A stretch of DNA of 6,400 bases, taken from the NCBI GenBank assembly GCA_014379065.1, contig JACMMM010000312.1, positions 1-6,400 of the forward strand. The letters run 5' to 3'. Shown one piece after another: positions 1 to 4,278 of the stretch; the stretch's first letter is position 1, and every line of letters starts with the position of its first letter. The notes beneath the pieces were generated by a model, which was not told the origin of the DNA, did not search any database, and saw only the letters and a program-made list of their open reading frames with translations. The DNA is from Saprospiraceae bacterium (GTDB lineage Bacteria > Bacteroidota > Bacteroidia > Chitinophagales > Saprospiraceae). Position numbers and translations under genes: made by a program.

Positions 1-25
1 CAAGCGTATTTTTTGAAAAATCCAT
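1..25 (-). CDS. Start of an unidentified gene leaving the window, likely target of the poly-Cys leaders
   Basis: Reading leftward, an ATG at 25-23 opens a frame (MDFSKNTL) that is still open at the window edge. It is the first plausible start after the two attenuator-like units, 60 nt beyond the U-tract of the second terminator, and on the same strand. Eight residues are too few to identify a family. I infer from the upstream poly-cysteine leaders that it may act in sulfur assimilation or cysteine/methionine metabolism. No Shine-Dalgarno sequence is seen, which is usual in Bacteroidota. It could equally be a chance ATG. Confidence 0.4.
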
Positions 26-46
26 GAGCAACGGGTTTGTGTTGTA

Positions 47-77
47 GAAGTGACACTTTTTAAAAAAGTGTCACTTC
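47..77. repeat. Perfect 15-bp inverted repeat
   Basis: The arm gaagtgacacttttt (47-61) is matched exactly by its reverse complement at 63-77, with one base between them. As RNA it would form about 12 bp with an A/U loop. It lies between the second leader terminator and the putative start at base 25, so on the minus strand it is in the 5' region of that gene. There is no U-tract outside the stem on either strand, so it is not a typical intrinsic terminator. A processing hairpin or an operator are alternatives. Confidence 0.6.
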
Positions 78-85
78 TTGGAAGT

Positions 86-125
86 AAAAAGCAAAACGCC
101 CCTCGGTGGTAAAAACCGAAGGGCG
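86..125 (-). terminator. Intrinsic terminator of leader unit A (attenuator)
   Basis: On the minus strand an 11-bp stem (125-115 with 107-97, one G-U pair) closes a 7-nt loop. It is followed by UUUUGCUUUUU (96-86). The stem is GC-rich (CGCCCUUCGGU with ACCGAGGGGCG). It starts 36 nt past the stop codon of the 33-aa leader ORF. Its 5' arm contains CUUCGG, complementary to CCGAAG in the conserved block inside the leader ORF, as expected of an attenuator rather than a simple gene end. Confidence 0.75.
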
Positions 126-161
126 CTTGTGCTAAGTTCTGCAAGTTTGAATGGGTGCTTT

Positions 162-263
162 TCAACACCTGTTCGCCTGCACAGCATCGCAACCGCTTCG
201 GAAGACCGAGGTCGGACAGCAACAGCAACAACAAGTGGCGAACAGAACAGAAGAGAAAAACAT
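162..263 (-). CDS. Poly-cysteine leader peptide A (33 aa)
   Basis: The ORF runs from an ATG at 263-261 to a TGA at 164-162. It has ten residues (MFFSSVLFAT), six consecutive Cys codons mixing TGT and TGC, then Pro and a tail TSVFRSGCDAVQANRC. The neighbouring ORF at 380-472 has the same layout: ten residues, a Cys run, Pro, two variable residues, V/I, FRSGC, D/N, A, two variable residues, AN. Matching frame, start position and motif in two copies argue for real translation. A terminator follows. I infer a cysteine-sensing leader, where ribosome stalling at scarce Cys-tRNA would decide termination. No consensus -7 box lies upstream, although a TATAAT sits at 274-269, so transcription may arrive by read-through from unit B. 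A cysteine-rich metal-binding peptide is the alternative. Confidence 0.7.
   Translation of the reverse strand: MFFSSVLFATCCCCCCPTSVFRSGCDAVQANRC
193..205 (-). promoter_or_regulatory. Conserved antiterminator-like block in leader A
   Basis: The 13-mer is identical to 405-417 in leader B. On the minus strand it reads UCUUCCGAAGCGG, just downstream of the Cys run. CCGAAG is complementary to CUUCGG in the 5' arm of the terminator at 97-125. Two more G-C pairs and a G-U pair are possible past a bulged C. Pairing here would disrupt the terminator. This is structure seen in the sequence, and its regulatory role is inferred. Confidence 0.5.
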
Positions 264-296
264 ACCTGATTATAAATTTTTAGGCCTTGATGGAGT

Positions 297-336
297 AAAA
301 AAGAAACGCCCTCCGGGGTTGTATCCGAAGGGCGTT
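297..336 (-). terminator. Intrinsic terminator of leader unit B (attenuator)
   Basis: On the minus strand a 12-bp stem with one G-U pair (336-325 with 316-305) closes an 8-nt loop. It is followed by UUUCUUUUUU (306-297, overlapping the stem base). It begins 43 nt after the stop of leader ORF B. This is the strongest classical terminator in the window. It sits upstream of leader unit A on the same strand, so any transcript reaching unit A from the upstream promoter must read through it. Confidence 0.85.
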
Positions 337-379
337 GTATGCTGAATGTCTTTTTTGTCGAACGTTTAGATCCTAAAAA

Positions 380-472
380 TTAGTTCGCCAAGAATGCATT
401 GCAGCCGCTTCGGAAGATCCGGCACGGACAGCAACAACAACACTGGGTAAACTGAATTTTGTTAGATTTCAT
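380..472 (-). CDS. Poly-cysteine leader peptide B (30 aa)
   Basis: The ORF runs from an ATG at 472-470 to a TAA at 382-380. It encodes MKSNKIQFTQ, five Cys (TGT TGT TGT TGC TGT), Pro, then CRIFRSGCNAFLAN. It is a paralogue of the ORF at 162-263, with the Cys run beginning at residue 11 in both. A near-consensus Bacteroidota -7 box (TATGTTTG) ends 4 nt before the ATG, so the mRNA is predicted to be leaderless or nearly so. A strong intrinsic terminator follows at 297-336. Leaderless poly-Cys ORFs acting as cysteine-responsive attenuators are known from mycobacteria. Assigning that role here is inference from architecture, and I am surer that the ORF is real than of its regulatory output. Confidence 0.75.
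   Translation of the reverse strand: MKSNKIQFTQCCCCCPCRIFRSGCNAFLAN
405..417 (-). promoter_or_regulatory. Conserved antiterminator-like block in leader B
   Basis: This is the same 13-mer as 193-205. On the minus strand UCCGAAGCGGC can pair with GCCCUUCGGA in the 5' arm of the terminator at 305-336, giving 10 bp with one bulged C. It begins about 10 nt after the last Cys codon of the run. A ribosome stalled early in the run would leave the block exposed, and a moving ribosome would transiently mask it. The extra Cys codon in FRSGC lies directly after the block. Confidence 0.5.
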
Positions 473-476
473 GCTG

Positions 477-509
477 CAAACATAGGGGGCTTGGTTTGAG
501 ATTAGCAAC
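477..509 (-). promoter_or_regulatory. Bacteroidota-type promoter for the poly-Cys leaders
   Basis: On the minus strand TATGTTTG (484-477) matches the -7 consensus TAnnTTTG exactly. GTTG (509-506) is a near match to the -33 element TTTG, with 21 nt between the two. The transcription start would fall about 5 nt after the -7 box, at or next to the ATG of leader B. This supports a leaderless transcript. Confidence 0.6.
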
Positions 510-513
510 CCTT

Positions 514-551
514 GCCCAATTATTTAATGTTTCGGCTTTCAATAATTGGGC
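514..551. repeat. Inverted repeat upstream of the leader promoter
   Basis: Arms gcccaattatt (514-524) and aataattgggc (541-551) are perfectly complementary over 11 bp around a 16-nt loop. It lies 5 bp upstream of the -33 element of the leader promoter. There is no U-tract on either side, so I do not call it a terminator. An operator or the hairpin end of an upstream minus-strand transcript are possible. Confidence 0.45.
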
Positions 552-678
552 CAACTTGCGCGGCTCTGTTTTTCAAAAACAAAATATTTAAAGGGCGTTT
601 TGGCAGCTGAAAGTCTAATTCAAACCGAGTGAAATTGGTTTTTCCAAATTTGATGTGGAAATTGAATTGCTCATCCAT
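520..678 (-). CDS. Possible small protein, 52 aa, unidentified
   Basis: An ATG at 678-676 opens a 52-aa frame (MDEQFNFHIKFGKTN...) ending in TAA at 522-520. It starts 33 bp after the stop of the beta-rich protein on the same strand. It is rich in Phe, Lys and Asn, has no signal peptide or membrane helix, and I recognise no domain. Its last codons overlap the inverted repeat at 514-551. No ribosome binding site is visible. It may be a chance frame in an AT-rich gap. Apart from this and the inverted repeat, I see nothing in 485-711. Confidence 0.2.
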   Translation of the reverse strand: MDEQFNFHIKFGKTNFTRFELDFQLPKRPLNILFLKNRAAQVGPIIESRNIK

Positions 679-711
679 CAAGAAATTTTTTTCATTAAAG
701 GCATGGAATCT

Positions 712-1323
712 TCAAAACGCAACCCCCAACTGTAAGGTAGGCAGCATGACAAATTGAACATCCTTGCTATAACCAACGCCAATCAACTCTGACGGTTTGT
801 AGAACTCCGCCCCAAAGGGTGCAGCCACTTCAAGCGTGGCGTGACCGAATTGCCACTGTATTCCCCATCGCAACATAATTTTTGTGACGCGCTCTTTATA
901 AGTTTGGTAATTGGGCTGCGGGGGTGGTGGAAAAAAGTTGTCGAAGGAGATTTGAAACTTCCGCGCACCAAAACGGAGCTCAGGCCCCAGATAAAGCCCG
1001 CTTTTGCGTCCAGAAAAACGCCCATGCAGGAAATATTTGGCAAAGCCGCCCATTTCAAAACCATCCAAAAACCGACTCGAGTAGTAAAAGTAATCTGGGT
1101 CGTTTTTTAAGTAGAACGTTCCCTGCAGGCCCAAATGCCAAAAATGACCGAAGGGTTTTTCGGCACTAAGCGTATAAAGTTTGTAGGTCTCTCCAAACCA
1201 TTGCAACCCGATTCCAGTCTGTACGATGACATGGGGTGGAGGCATATCAAGCGGGTCTTTGAGGTCTTGCGAAAAGCCTGCAAAAGAGAGCAGCAAAAAA
1301 GGCAGGTGGAGAAATTTTTTCAT
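712..1323 (-). CDS. Secreted or outer-membrane beta-rich protein, unknown function (203 aa)
   Basis: I chose the ATG at 1323-1321 because it gives a clean signal peptide (MKKFLHLPFLLLSFAGFSQ, probable cleavage after SQ). The longer GTG-initiated frame from 1377 would bury that signal. The mature part alternates aromatic and polar residues in short segments with many Gly and Tyr (for example residues 60-125), suggesting beta strands. A proline-rich stretch (FFPPPPQPNY) lies near residues 130-139. The chain ends in LQLGVAF, and a terminal Phe is typical of outer-membrane beta-barrel signals. It is small for a porin, and I cannot name a family. It lies 114 bp downstream of the 70-aa membrane protein on the same strand and may be the last gene of the sigma-factor operon. 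The sequence before the ATG is AT-rich without Shine-Dalgarno. Confidence 0.8.
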   Translation of the reverse strand: MKKFLHLPFLLLSFAGFSQDLKDPLDMPPPHVIVQTGIGLQWFGETYKLYTLSAEKPFGHFWHLGLQGTFYLKNDPDYFYYSSRFLDGFEMGGFAKYFLHGRFSGRKSGLYLGPELRFGARKFQISFDNFFPPPPQPNYQTYKERVTKIMLRWGIQWQFGHATLEVAAPFGAEFYKPSELIGVGYSKDVQFVMLPTLQLGVAF

Positions 1324-1401
1324 GAAATTTTGTTTTGAATGGTGTTTAGAACGCAACCTATCATTGAAGAAAGGCACAGAATATTGCCGTAATTCTTGAC
1401 T

Positions 1402-1413
1402 GCCAATATTGGC
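1402..1413. promoter_or_regulatory. Perfect 12-bp palindrome, possible operator
   Basis: GCCAATATTGGC is fully self-complementary. It sits in the 114-bp gap between the 70-aa membrane protein gene and the beta-rich protein gene, about 80 bp upstream of the latter's ATG. The symmetry fits a dimeric regulator's site or a small RNA hairpin. I see no T-tract that would make it a terminator. Confidence 0.25.
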
Positions 1414-1437
1414 GGCATTTGGGTGTTTTGCGTTGCT

Positions 1438-1650
1438 TCAACGATGCGAATAATGCCAAACCAACACAGCAGCCATGATCAAAACAAGGATCATAAGCGC
1501 CACGACCCAAAGCTGCAAAAAACGGATGCCGCGTCGCTTGGGGCGGCGGGTGCGTTCGAGTTTTTGCTCCAATTTTTGCCACACCTTTTCGGAAGGCCGT
1601 TCGTGGAGTTTGTCCTCGTTTTCTTTGAAGAAGTCAAAAATGTCTGGCAT
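1438..1650 (-). CDS. Small one-TM protein of the ECF sigma locus (70 aa)
   Basis: The ATG at 1650-1648 begins MPDIFDFFKENEDKLHERPS. A longer TTG-initiated frame from 1719 would translate the repeat array and is rejected. Residues 1-40 are charged and probably helical (VWQKLEQKLERT), followed by RRPKRR and one membrane helix at about 45-65 (FLQLWVVALMILVLIMAAVLVW). A positive stretch before the helix suggests the N-terminus faces the cytoplasm. It is the next complete gene after the sigma factor on the same strand, 346 bp away, with the heptad-flanked element in between. Position and topology suggest an anti-sigma-like partner, but there is no recognisable zinc-binding HxxxCxxC motif. The start codon is 3 bp from the heptad array. 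Confidence 0.75.
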   Translation of the reverse strand: MPDIFDFFKENEDKLHERPSEKVWQKLEQKLERTRRPKRRGIRFLQLWVVALMILVLIMAAVLVWHYSHR

Positions 1651-1653
1651 TGA

Positions 1654-1681
1654 TGGATGGTGGACTTTGGACGTTGGACTG
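1654..1681. repeat. Heptad array, four TGGACNT units (left arm)
   Basis: There are four consecutive 7-bp units: tggatgg, tggactt, tggacgt, tggactg. Read on the minus strand it is a GTCCAAY-type array ending 3 bp before the ATG of the 70-aa protein. It is inverted relative to the array at 1937-1996, and the two bracket the decayed four-helix-bundle ORF. Confidence 0.8.
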
Positions 1682-1696
1682 TTCAATCGTAAGGGA

Positions 1697-1870
1697 TTAT
1701 CGAGGTATTTGGGCGTCAATTTTATCTCGGAAAGCGCGAATGCGCCTTTGCTCTGAATGTAATTCTGCGATCCAATTGTCAGCCTCTATTTGCTGCAAAT
1801 GTTGGTAAGTGTTCACCGCGATGTCAATCCCAACTTTCCAGATTTGAAGTTCTCTAAAATTGTGTTTCAT
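1697..1870 (-). pseudogene. Decayed four-helix-bundle protein (23S rRNA IVS-protein type)
   Basis: From the ATG at 1870-1868 the frame encodes MKHNFRELQIWKVGIDIAVN, then TYQHLQ. This matches my memory of the N-terminal helix of the four-helix-bundle/intervening-sequence-protein family (NFRELxIWxxAxDLAxxxY). The family is normally about 115-130 aa with a SIPxNIAEG motif after the second helix. Here the frame ends after 57 aa and that motif is absent. Another frame over the second half (QSKGAFALSEIKL) bears only faint resemblance to it, consistent with frameshift and deletion. It is in the loop between inverted heptad arrays, separating the sigma and one-TM genes. The family is related to the Avd accessory protein of diversity-generating retroelements, but no reverse transcriptase is present here. 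Confidence 0.6.
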
Positions 1871-1936
1871 TTTGCAATTGTTTTTATGAGTAATCAAAAT
1901 TAAAGGAATTAATCCTAAAAAACAAGTGCTTTCCCC

Positions 1937-1996
1937 ATCCAACGTCTAATATCCAATGTCCAACGTCCAATGTCCAACGTCCAATGTCCAACGTCC
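1937..1996. repeat. Heptad array, eight GTCCAAY units plus four bases (right arm)
   Basis: The array is 60 bp: atccaac, gtctaat, atccaat, then gtccaac/gtccaat alternating, ending gtcc. The last five full units alternate C and T at position 7, giving a 14-bp higher-order period. The array ends directly against the stop codon of the sigma factor (TAA on the minus strand at 1999-1997). It is the inverted partner of 1654-1681. Confidence 0.9.
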
Positions 1997-2524
1997 TTAA
2001 TACCCTTTGGCACTCAAAATTTTGCGGAGTTTTTCTTTGGCGAGTATCAGCTGGCTTTTGCTGGTGTTGATGCTGATGCCGAGCGCGTCGGCGATTTCGA
2101 TATGCTTGAAGCCCTCTAGTACGTAAAGGTTAAAAACCGTGCGGTATCCAGGCGGCAAATGGTCTAACAATTCAAGTATTTCGCGGGCAGAAATATCGGC
2201 TTCAATGTTGAAACTATCGGGATAGTCAGGGATTTGCGCCTCGTCTCCAGGAAAAGTCAAGGGTTGTATTTTGCGCAGCGCCATGAGACATTCGTTCACC
2301 ATGATACGCCGCATCCAACCTTCAAAACTGCCCGCGCCAGAATAACTGTCAATTTGCGAGAACACCTTGAAAAATCCGCTCACCAAAGCCTCTTCAGCGT
2401 CCTCGCGCGACCGCAAATAGCGTTTGCAAACGCTAAACATGAGCGGCGAATACCGTTCGTATAGCCATTTTTGCGCGGCTCGGTCTTGTTCCCGGAGGCG
2501 TAGGAGGATTTCGTCGGTGGTCAT
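1997..2524 (-). CDS. ECF-type RNA polymerase sigma factor (175 aa)
   Basis: This is a sigma-70 family extracytoplasmic-function sigma factor that directs RNA polymerase to a specific regulon. Region 2 spans about residues 15-85: a YERYSPLMFSVCKRYL helix, then REDAEEALVSGFFKVF in place of the usual DAEDxxQExFlxvf, then GSFEGWMRRIMVNECL. A short acidic linker follows (GDEAQIPDYPD). Region 4 spans about 118-170: LPPGYRTVFNLYVLEGFKH, then a helix-turn-helix IEIADALGISINTSKSQLI and a basic end. Length is normal for the group and the ATG is clear. The gene probably heads an operon with the one-TM protein and perhaps the beta-rich protein. Its stop codon touches a heptad array. I cannot identify its promoter or target regulon. 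Confidence 0.95.
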   Translation of the reverse strand: MTTDEILLRLREQDRAAQKWLYERYSPLMFSVCKRYLRSREDAEEALVSGFFKVFSQIDSYSGAGSFEGWMRRIMVNECLMALRKIQPLTFPGDEAQIPDYPDSFNIEADISAREILELLDHLPPGYRTVFNLYVLEGFKHIEIADALGISINTSKSQLILAKEKLRKILSAKGY

Positions 2525-2664
2525 TTTTAACCATTATCTCTCAGAGAGCTTCCAACGCCACAATTTGGCAGATGGAATCTGGAGTGGAACTTGCACTTTA
2601 ATTTTCAAGAGCAAAGTTGAGAATACTATCGCATAGAGTAGTCACCTTTGCGCTCTAAATTGAT

Positions 2665-2692
2665 GTTGGATATTGGACATTGGACATTGGAC
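2665..2692. repeat. Heptad array, four TTGGAC units (left arm)
   Basis: Units are gttggat followed by three identical attggac. The array has the opposite polarity to the one at 2721-2776, and the pair forms an imperfect hairpin with a 28-bp spacer. It lies in the presumed 5' untranslated region of the DUF983 gene. A weak Bacteroidota -7-like box (CACCTTTG, 2643-2650) just upstream could start a transcript including the whole hairpin. Confidence 0.85.
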
Positions 2693-2694
2693 TA

Positions 2695-2718
2695 CCAGCG
2701 CTGGGGATTTAGCCCCCA
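2695..2718. repeat. Palindromic core between heptad arms
   Basis: A perfect 10-bp palindrome, ccagcgctgg (2695-2704), overlaps a small hairpin with stem tgggg/cccca around atttagc (2702-2706 with 2714-2718). It fills almost the entire spacer between the two inverted arrays, so the locus reads as a self-folding unit with no protein cargo. Confidence 0.5.
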
Positions 2719-2720
2719 AA

Positions 2721-2776
2721 GTCCAGTATCTAATGTCCAAAGTCAAATATCCAACGTCCAGCATCCAACGTCCAAC
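2721..2776. repeat. Heptad array, eight GTCCAAY units (right arm)
   Basis: Units are gtccagt, atctaat, gtccaaa, gtcaaat, atccaac, gtccagc, atccaac, gtccaac. They are more diverged than the array at 1937-1996, but the 7-bp register is unbroken over 56 bp. It stops one base before the ATG of the DUF983 gene, so the ribosome binding region of that gene is repeat sequence. Confidence 0.9.
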
Positions 2777-2777
2777 A

Positions 2778-3182
2778 ATGTCAATTCTAAAAAAAGGATC
2801 CAAACCATACAGCATTTTTCATCTCAAATGCCCGCGCTGCCAAGAAGGTGAGATGTTCGAGACCGGGAGTTGGTCGTTTACCAAGTCCTTCGATATGCTC
2901 AAGCGATGCCCCAAGTGCGACTTAAACTATTTTCCTGAGCCCGGTTACTACTATGGCTCTATGTTTATTTCGTACATCTGGACCGGCTGGTTTTGTCTGC
3001 TTTTTATTGCGTTTTTCCATTGGTTTTTAGGCTGGAGTCAAACGGTGGCTTTCAGTTTGTTGGGAGTGTTTATGGTTGTCAACTTCGTATATATCTTTCG
3101 TATTTCCCGACTAATGTGGATAAATCTCCACGTCAAATACGACCCAAAGGCCATTGAAAAACATGAGGCAAAAGTGAAATAG
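2778..3182 (+). CDS. DUF983 family zinc-ribbon membrane protein (134 aa)
   Basis: Starting at ATG 2778, it begins MSILKKGSKPYSIFHLKCPR. Two CPxC knuckles (CPRC at 18-21 and CPKC at 44-47) form a probable zinc ribbon. The family signature follows (FPEPGYYYGSMFISY, residues 52-66), then two membrane helices at about 62-84 and 88-108, and a basic cytoplasmic tail. This matches DUF983 proteins of Bacteroidota and Alphaproteobacteria in order and length. Their function is not established, though in some bacteria they sit near cytochrome oxidase assembly genes; none are seen here. An upstream TTG (2673) would add residues translated from the repeat arrays and is rejected. Heptad arrays abut both the start and the stop codon. 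Confidence 0.92.
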   Translation: MSILKKGSKPYSIFHLKCPRCQEGEMFETGSWSFTKSFDMLKRCPKCDLNYFPEPGYYYGSMFISYIWTGWFCLLFIAFFHWFLGWSQTVAFSLLGVFMVVNFVYIFRISRLMWINLHVKYDPKAIEKHEAKVK

Positions 3183-3291
3183 ACTTTGGGCATTGGACCT
3201 TGGAATTTGGACAATTGATTGCCAGCCTAAAACTTTAGATAATCTTGAAAATTAAAAATTCATAAGCTCAATCTATCTTTCGCCCAAAGTC
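3183..3291. repeat. Degenerate heptad array with a short inverted partner
   Basis: Directly after the DUF983 stop codon come degenerate TTGGACN heptads (ttgggca, ttggacc, ttggaat, ttggaca, 3186-3213). The outer ten bases gactttgggc (3182-3191) recur inverted as gcccaaagtc at 3282-3291. This gives a decayed inverted element of about 110 bp with no ORF in its AT-rich loop. The polarity (TTGGAC after a stop codon on the sense strand) is the same as after the sigma gene. Confidence 0.55.
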
Positions 3292-3344
3292 ATTTCGCGC
3301 TCATTAATAAATCAAACATCTAAATTCTAAAACAGACTTTAACT

Positions 3345-4271
3345 ATGAGTGACAATCAAAACTCCCGCACCTATGCCATAGTGGTCACCGTGCTGCTGCT
3401 ATTGGCTGCCGGACTGGGTTTTTTCTTTTGGCAAAAATCAAAAAACTACCTTGCCGAAAACGAAAAGTTGGAAAAAGAGCGCATGACTTTGGAAGCCGAA
3501 AAAGTCCAAATTACTACCTCGCTCGACAGCATGACCAATGCCTACTCGGTCTTGCGCACAGAAAACGAAAGCCTGCAAGGGCGCGTGGCTTCTTCCGCCC
3601 AACAAGTACAAGAAAAGGAAGTCGTCATCCGTCAGATCAAGGCATCCACGGTCAAAGACCTTGAGAATCTCCGTACTCAGGTAGCAGAATTGAAAAAAAC
3701 CAAAATCGAAATGGAGACCATCATCACTGGCTTACGCCTTGAAAACGAGCAGTTGAGGGCTCAAGTCGAACAACTCACGGCAGACAACGCTCAACTTAAA
3801 GGCGCCAACACCGATCTTACAGGGCAGGTGCAAGACCTTGCCAAACAACTGGAATCGCAGATAAAAAAGACGCAGTCGGCCACTTTTAAAGCCACTTCAT
3901 TCTCCGTGCAGTGCGAACGGCGCGGCGACAAGCTCACCACCCGCGCCAAAAAAGCGCGTGAAATTTTTGTCAGTTTCGACCTTTCCAATGTACCAGAAGC
4001 CTACCAAGGTGAGCAAAAGCTCTACATGGCTATGACGAACGACAATGCCGTTCCAATCGTAAGCAAAGCGCCGGTAAAAGTCACAATCAACGCCCCCGCA
4101 GGGCCGGTTGACATCACCGCACAAGAGACCAAGGATGTAAATCTGACTACTGTGCAGCGTGTCAATTTTATCCACAAATTTGATGAGCGGCTTAAACCTG
4201 GCAACTACGTGGTCGGTATATATTGCGACAGAGGCCTGTTGGGGTCGGCTACGTTCAAGCTTGGAAAGTAA
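3345..4271 (+). CDS. Membrane-anchored coiled-coil protein with C-terminal beta domain (308 aa)
   Basis: A short polar N-terminus (MSDNQNSRT) precedes one membrane helix at about 10-29 (YAIVVTVLLLLAAGLGFFFW). A long, highly charged heptad coiled coil runs from about 33 to 177, rich in Glu, Lys, Gln and Leu. The last 130 residues (from about SATFKATSF) are beta-rich with motifs such as REIFVSFDLSNVP, APVKVTINAPAGPVDI and LKPGNYVVGIYCDRGLLGSA, suggesting an immunoglobulin-like sandwich facing the periplasm. Cysteines at 190 and 294 could form a disulfide closing that domain. I do not recognise a named family. The architecture resembles cell-envelope tether or scaffold proteins. No clear promoter is seen in 3213-3344, only a TATCTTTC at 3274-3281 without a -33 partner. 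It converges with the YkuK-like gene. Confidence 0.85.
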   Translation: MSDNQNSRTYAIVVTVLLLLAAGLGFFFWQKSKNYLAENEKLEKERMTLEAEKVQITTSLDSMTNAYSVLRTENESLQGRVASSAQQVQEKEVVIRQIKASTVKDLENLRTQVAELKKTKIEMETIITGLRLENEQLRAQVEQLTADNAQLKGANTDLTGQVQDLAKQLESQIKKTQSATFKATSFSVQCERRGDKLTTRAKKAREIFVSFDLSNVPEAYQGEQKLYMAMTNDNAVPIVSKAPVKVTINAPAGPVDITAQETKDVNLTTVQRVNFIHKFDERLKPGNYVVGIYCDRGLLGSATFKLGK

Positions 4272-4278
4272 GTAAAAG

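Noticed and set aside
78..345. Plus-strand ORFs of 63 and 64 aa (78-269 and 151-345)
   Set aside because: They run antisense through the poly-Cys leaders and terminator stems, and their poly-Gln/poly-Thr runs are the complement of the Cys codons. No start signal or recognisable domain is seen.
1324..1377. N-terminal extension of the beta-rich protein from a GTG at 1377
   Set aside because: It would place 18 polar residues before a textbook signal peptide. The ATG at 1323 is the better start.
1871..1942. N-terminal extension of the four-helix-bundle remnant from a TTG at 1942
   Set aside because: It translates the heptad array and an AT-rich spacer. Family similarity begins at the ATG at 1870.
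1937..2776. CRISPR array
   Set aside because: The repeats are 7 bp and contiguous, with no unique spacers of 25-40 bp and no cas genes.
2648..2851. 67-aa plus-strand ORF across the heptad arrays
   Set aside because: Its composition (repeated SNVQ/PTSN) comes from translated repeats, and it overlaps the DUF983 gene in another frame.
3791..4204. Minus-strand ORFs of 65, 92 and 60 aa opposite the coiled-coil protein
   Set aside because: They are shadows of a strongly supported plus-strand gene and have no domain or start signal.
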